Shown here in pieces: positions 7,307-12,502 of a stretch of DNA of 12,502 bases. This DNA comes from Candidatus Saccharimonadota bacterium (GTDB taxonomy: Bacteria > Patescibacteriota > Saccharimonadia > Saccharimonadales > SZUA-47): contig QIKK01000082.1 of the NCBI GenBank assembly GCA_003231925.1, forward strand, positions 1 through 12,502, given 5' to 3'. A program made the translations under genes and the position numbers. Under the pieces are notes generated by a model. It did not search any database. It saw nothing but the letters and a program-made list of their open reading frames with translations, and had not been told where the DNA came from. Within the stretch, counting starts at the first letter, position 1; each line of letters opens with the position of its first letter.

Positions 7307-7860
7307 TATTGTGCACCTCCTGTATTTCCAGTAGAGCCAGCGCTACCTCCATTACTTGTACCACCGGTTGAATTTCCGGTGCTATTATCGGTTGTTGAAC
7401 TATTTGAAGATTCGCTATTGCTTGAGGACTCTCCACTTTTCTTAGACTCATCACTCTTTTTGGACTCACTGCTTTTCTTAGACTCATCACTCTTTTTGGA
7501 CTCACTGCTTTGATCAGACTTCTTTTCAACCTCGACTTCTGGTATGTCTACTGCTTCCGCAGGATCAACAGCCTCCTTGACCTTAGCAGGTTCATTGTCA
7601 ACTTCTCCTTTGCTTGTTTCGACACTCTTAACAGCCTTGGCTTGTTTAGCTACTACTGGGTTGGTAGCAAGGGTTTTTTGACCAGCGGTGACGTCTATTG
7701 CGTAATTACTGGGAACAGTTTTTGTCTTAACTGAGGCCGGTGTCGATGCCGGAACTGGTGTTGGGGTTTGTGCAACCGCTATCCCACCGTACCCAGCAAC
7801 TAACAGCAAGGAGCCAAAGACCGTCAGGACAATATCTTTATTATTTTTTATCTTTACCAT
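7306..7860 (-). CDS. Secreted low-complexity Ser/Lys/Glu-rich protein, 184 aa
   Basis: The N terminus KIKNNKDIVLTVFGSLLLVAG ends in AVA|QT, a good signal peptidase I site after residue 30. The mature chain has no obvious fold: a Pro/Thr-rich start, an Ala/Lys/Val/Glu segment (about 60-112), a Ser-Lys-Lys-Ser-Asp/Glu repeat region (about 115-145) and a Ser/Thr/Asn/Gly-rich end. It looks like a flexible surface stalk, adhesin linker or matrix protein. I place the start at ATG 7860, not the in-frame GTG at 7866, because AAGGA at 7870-7874 is 9 nt from the ATG but only 3 nt from the GTG. The gene and the pilin-like gene form an operon. Two perfect 36-bp repeats in the DNA suggest that length can vary. 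Function unknown. Confidence 0.75.
   Translation of the reverse strand: MVKIKNNKDIVLTVFGSLLLVAGYGGIAVAQTPTPVPASTPASVKTKTVPSNYAIDVTAGQKTLATNPVVAKQAKAVKSVETSKGEVDNEPAKVKEAVDPAEAVDIPEVEVEKKSDQSSESKKSDESKKSSESKKSDESKKSGESSSNSESSNSSTTDNSTGNSTGGTSNGGSAGSTGNTGGAQ
7314..7320 (-). promoter_or_regulatory. Perfect Shine-Dalgarno inside the end of the secreted-protein gene
   Basis: GGAGGTG on the minus strand also encodes the closing Gly-Gly of the upstream protein (GGA GGT GCA CAA TAA). It is 8 nt before the ATG of the pilin-like gene, whose ATG overlaps the upstream stop (TAATG). This points to translational coupling and a fixed ratio of the two proteins. Confidence 0.75.
7436..7507. repeat. Two perfect tandem copies of a 36-bp unit in coding sequence
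   Basis: Bases 7436-7471 and 7472-7507 are identical. They encode, on the minus strand, two copies of the 12-residue unit SSESKKSDESKK (residues 118-141 of the secreted protein). Degenerate copies flank both sides. The unit is a multiple of three, so gain or loss of a copy would keep the frame. Confidence 0.9.
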
Positions 7861-7869
7861 ATTCACTAT

Positions 7870-7874
7870 TCCTT
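7870..7874 (-). promoter_or_regulatory. Shine-Dalgarno deciding the start of the secreted protein
   Basis: AAGGA on the minus strand is 9 nt from ATG 7860 and 3 nt from GTG 7866, favouring the ATG. Confidence 0.5.
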
Positions 7875-7907
7875 TGTTTTATAGTTGTTATGTTTATATG
7901 TAGTTTT

Positions 7908-7936
7908 ATTCTACTCTGTTTATTAAATAATGCAAA
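7908..7936 (-). promoter_or_regulatory. Candidate promoter of the secreted/pilin-like pair
   Basis: On the minus strand TTTGCA (7931-7936) and TAGAAT (7908-7913) have a 17-bp spacer; the -10 matches at five of six positions and the -35 at four. The resulting leader would be about 40 nt. The region is very A/T-rich, so chance matches are likely. Confidence 0.35.
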
Positions 7937-7983
7937 GATAATTCAATTATAGATAAATTATTTCTGTAATGGTGTGGACAACT

Positions 7984-8265
7984 TTAGAGAAATAATATTT
8001 GTTCTGGTTTTCTTATCTCGGTCAACTTCTTAGCAATGTCAGACTCTTTGCCTGTTATAGTAACTCGTTTTATATGGCTAGTCTGCCCGGATTTAATTTT
8101 TACGGCCGTTTTACTTACACCAAAAAACTCAGCTAGTATCTTAATCAATTGCTTGTTGGCCTTACCGTCTTTCGGCTGTGCAGTTAGACTTACCGAAAGC
8201 TTGGGGTTTAGCCACTCTATTTTTAGGTTTTTTCGACCTGGCTTAACAATGACAGTAATTAACAT
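7984..8265 (-). CDS. DUF167 (YggU) family protein, 93 aa
   Basis: The small basic protein carries the family pattern: an N-terminal V-x-V-x-P strand (ITVIVKPG, 3-10), the PKDGKANKQL motif (31-40) and the closing SGQTSHIKRVTI (59-70). Length is normal for DUF167, whose members fold as a small alpha/beta domain; the molecular function is not established. It starts 12 nt after the sodC stop and has only AGG right at the ATG as a possible SD, so translation probably depends on the sodC ribosomes. The link to SodC may be mere operon packing. Confidence 0.85.
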   Translation of the reverse strand: MLITVIVKPGRKNLKIEWLNPKLSVSLTAQPKDGKANKQLIKILAEFFGVSKTAVKIKSGQTSHIKRVTITGKESDIAKKLTEIRKPEQILFL

Positions 8266-8277
8266 CCTAAAGGTAGC

Positions 8278-8799
8278 TTAACCTTTTTTATTGATTCTAC
8301 CGCACAATAGTCTTGGTCCACCGCTATGGCCAGAACCTTTTTTGCCCGGTGTGTAGGGGTCTGCTTCGCCGTGTACCATTAAAGATGTCCCTTCTTCTGG
8401 CTGTAGGATAGAAACAGGACCATTAGACAGAGTTATTCTAGTGGTGATTGTCTCAAGGTGACCACTACCGTACTGATCGACAGTAATATTTGGTAAATCT
8501 CCAGCATGATATCCATGATTGGCATCAGGGTCACTGTTGCCGTTAGGCCCCGGGTCGAAATGTCCTCCTGCAGATTTAAATCCATCGCACTTACAGTCGC
8601 CCTTTTCATGAATATGTACGGCGTGTTTTCCAGGTTTTAATTCTCCAGAATTGCTCTTTATATCTAGTATAATTCTGACATATTTCCACCCATCAACGTC
8701 ATACTCTATAAAACTAGCCTTACCAGACAGACCTTCTCCGCTTAATTTTGCTTGGGCTCTCGCAGTTATATTTTTATTGTCGGAATCAAGATCTACCAC
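8278..8799 (-). CDS. sodC: Cu/Zn superoxide dismutase without a signal peptide
   Basis: SodC converts superoxide to H2O2 and O2. Matches to the family: GKHAVHIHEKGDC (57-69) with Cu ligands His62 and His64, GGHFDPG (78-84) with the bridging His80, NHGYHAGDLPN (94-104) with zinc ligands His98 and Asp101, Cu ligand His143 in SLMVHGEAD, Cys69/Cys166 for the structural disulfide, and the active-site Arg163 (GPRLLCG). The fourth zinc ligand would be His95, only 3 residues from His98, where the usual spacing is 9. The GTG start has AGGA 6 nt upstream and an in-frame stop just above it, so no signal peptide or lipobox is encoded; most bacterial SodC proteins are exported. DUF167 follows in the same operon. 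Family is firm; localisation is inference. Confidence 0.92.
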   Translation of the reverse strand: MVDLDSDNKNITARAQAKLSGEGLSGKASFIEYDVDGWKYVRIILDIKSNSGELKPGKHAVHIHEKGDCKCDGFKSAGGHFDPGPNGNSDPDANHGYHAGDLPNITVDQYGSGHLETITTRITLSNGPVSILQPEEGTSLMVHGEADPYTPGKKGSGHSGGPRLLCGRINKKG

Positions 8800-8805
8800 T
8801 ATATT

Positions 8806-8809
8806 TCCT
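8806..8809 (-). promoter_or_regulatory. Ribosome binding site fixing the sodC GTG start
   Basis: AGGA on the minus strand, 6 nt before GTG 8799. A near-perfect -10 box (TATAAT, 8829-8834) lies 29 bases upstream of the start codon, but I see no acceptable -35 for it. Confidence 0.5.
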
Positions 8810-8916
8810 AAAATTTTAGCTTACTTTAATTATATAGTAGCACTTTTTGGCAATAATATTTTCTAGATTAGGTGCCTTTCGCCCTACTCTGTATAAAGGT
8901 GCTATTTTGTTATCAG

Positions 8917-10158
8917 CTAGTTATTTTTTTGTGCATTTTTGAAAAGTTTTTTATGGTGCTTTTTATGAATAGCCAGTAACTCCTTCTCATGGATATTTCC
9001 GGATCGCCAGCTTTTTATGGCTTTTTTGTAGGGTTCAAAAGATAGAAACAACTTTAAATCGGCGATTCTGCGTAGTATCCAGGCTGGGCGTCCTCTTAAT
9101 ACCACTCTACCCCACTGCAAAACGGCGTAATTCAGACCGACTGGTACGGCGTATATTGGTTGCGGAGGTGAGTACAGCGTAGGTTCTTTGCCTCGTGATT
9201 CTCGGATAAAGTTTTTTGCTACAAAAACGGCGTCGCTAAGCGCTGTTTGTGCCATACCAGAGTATTTTGTGTTAGCATTATCTCCTAAGACAAAAACGTG
9301 CTTATCTGCCTCCAGATATTCATTTACTTCAACTCGTGAATTTCTGGCAAGTCTAAAAATTTTTGGATGATCTGCAAATATCTTATTATTTATGGCACCC
9401 GCCGTCCAGATGACGGTGTCACTTTTTATTTTTCCTTTTTGCATGATTAATTCATCGTCAATAAGGCCCTGAACTCGTGTATTCAATAATAATTTAACTC
9501 CTAGTTTCTCTATTCTCCACTCGGCATATTTCGATGCTTTTGGGGATAGAAGTGGCAGTAACCGGCTAGCCCCCTCAACTAATGTAATGTGTATTTTTTC
9601 TGTCGATATAGTCCTACAGTTACAAAGACTATCCAGGTAGAAGTGTAACTCAGAAGCTAACTCTACCCCCGTTGCCCCCCCGCCGATAATTATAAATTTT
9701 CGTTGTTTATTATCGTCATGAAAATCAGCGACAGTTCTTCTTAAATGTTCCCTCAAAGTAAAAGAATCTCTTATTGTGTTTAGGCTGTAAGAATTCTCTT
9801 GCATTCCTTTAATACCGTAATAATTAGCAATTTGTCCGACCGCAATTACTAGCTCACTATAGCTATATGTATCTCCATTCTTTCCTTTAAGACGTTTATT
9901 CTTTGTGTCTATGCTTATAATTTCGTCATTTACAACAGTAACGTTGCTATTATTGTTGGATGAAAAAATATCTACAAGTGGTAAGACGACCTCTTTAGGA
10001 GACCATCCAGTAGCTGAACGATATAATGCAGAGTGATACTCAAAAAAGTTATTCTTTGAAATTAAAGTGACTTTGAAATTTTTATGGGGCGACAATTTAA
10101 GAGCTAACTTTATACCCGCAAAACCGCCACCGACTATTACTATATGCTTCCTACCCAT
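8917..10158 (-). CDS. ndh: Type II NADH:quinone oxidoreductase (NDH-2)
   Basis: NDH-2 is a monotopic membrane flavoprotein that passes electrons from NADH to quinone without pumping protons. The 413 aa show the FAD motif IVIVGGGFAGIK (6-17), the NADH motif IIIGGGATGVELASE (156-170) with acidic Glu195 after the second strand (VEGA) favouring NADH over NADPH, and the FAD-ribityl motif VFVLGDNAN (288-296). The quinone-site motif AQxAxQ reads AQTALS (303-308), keeping the first Gln but not the second. The end (about 336-413) has the family's amphipathic membrane-binding helices and a very basic tail. Its ATG directly follows the TAA of the 2-hydroxyacid dehydrogenase, so the two form an operon and probably share the quinone pool. 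Other pyridine nucleotide-disulphide reductases are less likely. Confidence 0.9.
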   Translation of the reverse strand: MGRKHIVIVGGGFAGIKLALKLSPHKNFKVTLISKNNFFEYHSALYRSATGWSPKEVVLPLVDIFSSNNNSNVTVVNDEIISIDTKNKRLKGKNGDTYSYSELVIAVGQIANYYGIKGMQENSYSLNTIRDSFTLREHLRRTVADFHDDNKQRKFIIIGGGATGVELASELHFYLDSLCNCRTISTEKIHITLVEGASRLLPLLSPKASKYAEWRIEKLGVKLLLNTRVQGLIDDELIMQKGKIKSDTVIWTAGAINNKIFADHPKIFRLARNSRVEVNEYLEADKHVFVLGDNANTKYSGMAQTALSDAVFVAKNFIRESRGKEPTLYSPPQPIYAVPVGLNYAVLQWGRVVLRGRPAWILRRIADLKLFLSFEPYKKAIKSWRSGNIHEKELLAIHKKHHKKLFKNAQKNN

Positions 10159-11814
10159 TTAAAAATGATCCCTTATGTGAGCTTCTGAATATTTCCAGCT
10201 AGAGTCGGTTTTTTTATGAGGGTTAAATATATTCTCTGGATCGAGTATTTGTTTAACCTCTTTAAATAAATTGACAATTCTTTTACCGTAAATATCCTCT
10301 AGGAATGGCGATCTAATCAGGCCATCGTTATGTTCTCCAGAAATGACTCCATCGTATTTTTTGACCAGGGCGATTACTTCTCTTAATACTGGCTCTATTT
10401 TTGCTCTTTCTTTTTTGTCGGACAATTTCATTAGAGGGATGATATGAAAATTACCGTCACCTAGATGTCCAGCAATCGTGTAGAGTAAATCATAACGATC
10501 TAGAATTTCTTTGATTTCCGGCCAAAATTTTGCGATATTCTCTGGTGGTACAACGCAATCGTCTATAAAAGGGGCGGTATGTTTTCCGCCACCTACGTTA
10601 TCTCGTAGTAGTTTAAAGCTTTTCCGGCGCATCATCCAAAATCTTTCGCTGTCTTGTTCTGTCTCGGCCTCTTCTGTGGTAATACGCCAATGCTTTATGT
10701 CGATATCTTTTTTTAAAGTGTCTAACTTTTGTTTTATCACATCATACTCATCATCATCAAAACTAGCCATAAAAATCATTTTAGGGATACCACGCATTAA
10801 AATTAGCGCATCCGGAATTAGCCTGAAAGCAGTTTTGATTAGCCCCCACCAACCAATATCCTGTCGAAATTTCAAGAAAAATCTAAAAGCGAAACCTACG
10901 GTATGCTCATCAAAAGCTTCAATAGCGGTTGGATTATGTTTTTTCAGAATCTGTATAATCTCACCCATATGTTGAAGGTCTCTAGCATAACCGACTAGTA
11001 CGCCAGAATGTTTGGGGTTTTTGACTAATCGAAGTTTAACATCAGTCATCAAGCCTAGCGTGCCTTGCGACCCTACTAGTAGTTGAGTTAAGTCAAAAAT
11101 TTGCGTTTTTTTGTCCCATATATCCCATAATTTATAGCCAGTAGAGTTCTTGGTAACTCGTGGTTTAGCAGATTTGATTATGTCATAGTTATCATCCAAG
11201 AGTATAAACAGTTGTTTATAGAGCTTTCCTTCATAACTATCCTCGGACATTTTTATATCCAGTTGTTTTTTACTGAGTGGCTTGAGGATGTATTCATTAC
11301 CGTCTGCTAGTACGACACTTAACTCTTCTACGAACTTTTCAATCTTACCGTAGGTTAGTGATTTTTCACCACCACAGTTATTTATTACCATACCACCAAT
11401 AGCTGCTAGATCACGAGATGCTGGGTATGAGGGCATAATCATACGCCCTTGGCTTAAGGTTGATTTCTCAAAATCACGGTAGTAGATACCTGGTTGAGCA
11501 TGGACTGCTTGGTTTTCTACTTTACCCATTTTGTTCATGTATCTCCCAAATTCAAGAATGTAAGAATCGTTAATTGCTCCCCCCGACATGTCAGTTCCGG
11601 CGCTTCTAGCGGTTATTGATAAGTTGGGGTTAGCTTTTTTATGGTTTGACACTATTGAGACAATCTTCTTAATATCTTGGACATTCTTTGGGAAAAGTAC
11701 GGCACTTGGCTTTATCTCGAATAAACTCGTATCGTGCCAGTAAGGCTTTATTTCTTCGCCTACTTCTATGTCTCCATCAATTACTTTTTTTATTTTTTCT
11801 AGTACACTATCCAT
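10159..11814 (-). CDS. FAD-linked D-2-hydroxyacid dehydrogenase (D-lactate/glycolate type, GlcD/Dld-like)
   Basis: The enzyme should oxidise D-lactate, glycolate or a similar 2-hydroxy acid and reduce a membrane acceptor. Residues 1-265 hold the PCMH-type FAD domain: RSAGTDMSGGA (70-80), the pyrophosphate loop AIGGMVINNCGGEKSLTYG (138-156) and GSQGTLGLMTDVKLRL (248-263). The C-terminal FAD-oxidase domain has GHLGDGNFH (449-457) and GEHNDG (493-498); His450, His457 and Glu494 match the metal/substrate site of D-2-hydroxyglutarate and D-lactate dehydrogenases. It ends with LDPENIFNPHKK (524-535). No 4Fe-4S domain follows. A strongly hydrophobic/aromatic stretch at about 306-350 may attach it to the membrane. 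NDH-2 follows without a gap. The ATG has no SD. The family is certain; lactate versus glycolate cannot be decided from sequence. Confidence 0.9.
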   Translation of the reverse strand: MDSVLEKIKKVIDGDIEVGEEIKPYWHDTSLFEIKPSAVLFPKNVQDIKKIVSIVSNHKKANPNLSITARSAGTDMSGGAINDSYILEFGRYMNKMGKVENQAVHAQPGIYYRDFEKSTLSQGRMIMPSYPASRDLAAIGGMVINNCGGEKSLTYGKIEKFVEELSVVLADGNEYILKPLSKKQLDIKMSEDSYEGKLYKQLFILLDDNYDIIKSAKPRVTKNSTGYKLWDIWDKKTQIFDLTQLLVGSQGTLGLMTDVKLRLVKNPKHSGVLVGYARDLQHMGEIIQILKKHNPTAIEAFDEHTVGFAFRFFLKFRQDIGWWGLIKTAFRLIPDALILMRGIPKMIFMASFDDDEYDVIKQKLDTLKKDIDIKHWRITTEEAETEQDSERFWMMRRKSFKLLRDNVGGGKHTAPFIDDCVVPPENIAKFWPEIKEILDRYDLLYTIAGHLGDGNFHIIPLMKLSDKKERAKIEPVLREVIALVKKYDGVISGEHNDGLIRSPFLEDIYGKRIVNLFKEVKQILDPENIFNPHKKTDSSWKYSEAHIRDHF

Positions 11815-11897
11815 TCATAAATATTAACTTATTCAGATGTTAAAGTACATGATAGAGTTGGTGTTTTCTCGTAATAATCACCTTTCTAGGTCGGAAT

Positions 11898-11937
11898 ATA
11901 CTCGCTTTTAGAGCGGAAATAGAGTATTATATTACTC
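11898..11937. promoter_or_regulatory. Operator-like repeats between two divergent genes
   Basis: ATACTC (11898-11903) and GAGTAT (11922-11927) form an inverted repeat with an 18-bp gap, and a further TACTC (11933-11937) pairs with GAGTA (11922-11926) around TTATAT. The second pair covers TATATT (11928-11933), a possible -10 box ending 9 nt before the ATG of the 165-aa gene. The 128-bp gap also holds the unrecognised promoter of the dehydrogenase/NDH-2 operon. In such A/T-rich DNA this could be chance. Confidence 0.3.
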
Positions 11938-11942
11938 AACTC

Positions 11943-12440
11943 ATGTATAGACACAAAATTACAAATTCTAATAATGGTCAGTTTGTATATGTTAATTTAG
12001 TGTCTTCTAACGCAGCTAAATATTTAAGTCGCCAGCCCCAAGTACTAAACCTTCTAAGAGAGGCTATTACAACTTTAGATTTAATAGACGATGAGATGTC
12101 TATAGAGCAAGATATGGGTCGCGTAATAGGAAATACAGATATAGTGGAAACAGGAGAAAAAGACACTATTTACTATGCACAACCCAATAAAGAGAAATAT
12201 TTTTTACGATTTGCCAAAAATCGTTATCCTGCTCCCTGTGAGAGAATCTCTATCATCTTCAAGAAGGATGACACTGGCGATTACGAAGTGACTGATACCT
12301 GGATTGGTCCTTGCATCCCACCCTTTCCGGGAGAGGAAGATGAAAGTAAAAAGAGTTTAGAATATTGGGAAAATCACGCCTTAGTGCAAGATGCAAAATC
12401 CGTCAAAACAAAGACAATAACAAAGGAGTGCCCCTACTAG
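11943..12440 (+). CDS. Conserved-looking hypothetical protein, 165 aa
   Basis: Soluble, with no signal peptide or membrane helix. It has a set of motifs that look like an enzyme or toxin core rather than filler: DMGRVIG (57-63), DTIYYAQ (74-80), FLRFAKNR (87-94), TWIGPCIPPFPG (119-130) and SLEYWENHALV (138-148). I have a weak memory of similar small proteins with a 'WIG...P.FPG...S..FW..HAL' pattern in other bacteria, all of unknown function, but cannot name a family. Three Cys residues (99, 124, 163) are present. The ATG has no SD and sits close behind a possible -10, so the mRNA may be leaderless. It is divergent from the dehydrogenase/NDH-2 operon across 128 bases. No function is proposed. 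Confidence 0.7.
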   Translation: MYRHKITNSNNGQFVYVNLVSSNAAKYLSRQPQVLNLLREAITTLDLIDDEMSIEQDMGRVIGNTDIVETGEKDTIYYAQPNKEKYFLRFAKNRYPAPCERISIIFKKDDTGDYEVTDTWIGPCIPPFPGEEDESKKSLEYWENHALVQDAKSVKTKTITKECPY

Positions 12441-12502
12441 TCGTTGGCTTGTAGCATAAAGTAGCTAGCCAGTCTTGAAGGGCATTATTGGCTGACTTAA
12501 CT
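12441..12502. other. Right-edge intergenic sequence
   Basis: These 62 bases hold no open frame, strong hairpin or RNA gene that I can see. There is no T-rich terminator behind the 165-aa gene within the window. Confidence 0.5.

Noticed and set aside
7436..7507. Tandem 36-bp repeats as a CRISPR array.
   Set aside because: The copies are adjacent with no spacers and are in-frame coding sequence.
7284..7529. An 81-codon minus-strand frame with a repeated peptide (SLRKAVSPKRVM).
   Set aside because: It is another frame of the 36-bp tandem repeats within the secreted-protein gene; the frame with the signal peptide and coupled stop is the real one.
8869..8893. CCTTT/AAAGG hairpin behind NDH-2 as a terminator.
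   Set aside because: Only 5 bp of stem with a 15-nt loop and no T-tract on the minus strand.
10511..10975. A 154-codon open frame on the plus strand inside the 2-hydroxyacid dehydrogenase gene.
   Set aside because: It is antisense to a gene with clear catalytic motifs, its translation is Ser/Cys/Ile-rich without domain features, and it has no ribosome binding site.

Overview
The window looks like a piece of a low-GC, compact genome from the Candidate Phyla Radiation. Saccharibacteria (TM7) is my best guess, at about 0.6 confidence. The signs are short intergenic gaps, an aerobic-type redox gene set known from some Saccharibacteria (NDH-2, an FAD-linked 2-hydroxyacid dehydrogenase, a superoxide dismutase), a short exported protein with a pilin-like N terminus, and an ABC exporter of the type common in Actinobacteria, the usual hosts of these epibionts. 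TGA is used as a stop (apbE ends in TGA overlapping the next start), so the TGA=Gly code of Gracilibacteria/SR1 does not apply. There is no rRNA, tRNA, CRISPR array, insertion sequence or phage gene.

Layout. (1) 1-2408, plus strand: the 3' part of apbE (FAD:protein FMN transferase, open at the left edge) overlaps by 4 bp a gene that fuses an RnfD/NqrB-like membrane domain to an FNR-type FAD/NAD(P)H reductase domain. Together they look like a small transmembrane electron-transfer module. (2) 2514-3910, minus strand: an unrecognised soluble 294-aa protein, and upstream of it a four-helix DoxX-like membrane protein with a good promoter. (3) 4199-6735, plus strand: a two-gene ABC exporter (ATPase plus 543-aa permease) of the 'polyketide antibiotic exporter' type, closed by a strong bidirectional terminator at 6766-6801. 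(4) 6815-7860, minus strand: a secreted Ser/Lys/Glu-rich protein, translationally coupled to a pilin-like membrane-anchored protein. (5) 7984-8799, minus strand: Cu/Zn superoxide dismutase followed by a DUF167 protein. (6) 8917-11814, minus strand: an FAD-linked D-2-hydroxyacid (D-lactate/glycolate type) dehydrogenase followed directly by NDH-2. (7) 11943-12440, plus strand: an unrecognised 165-aa protein, then 62 bases with nothing I can identify.

How the genes fit together. Regions 1, 5 and 6 share a redox theme. The dehydrogenase and NDH-2 could both feed electrons from 2-hydroxy acids and NADH into a quinone pool, and SodC would deal with superoxide. The ApbE/RnfD-FNR pair would move electrons from NAD(P)H across the membrane by flavins. 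The most interesting point is that the RnfD-like domain lacks the covalent-FMN motif, although its neighbour is the enzyme that makes that bond. The flavinylated partner is therefore probably another protein, perhaps encoded just left of the window. Regions 3 and 4 face outwards (export and cell surface) and may matter in contact with a host cell.
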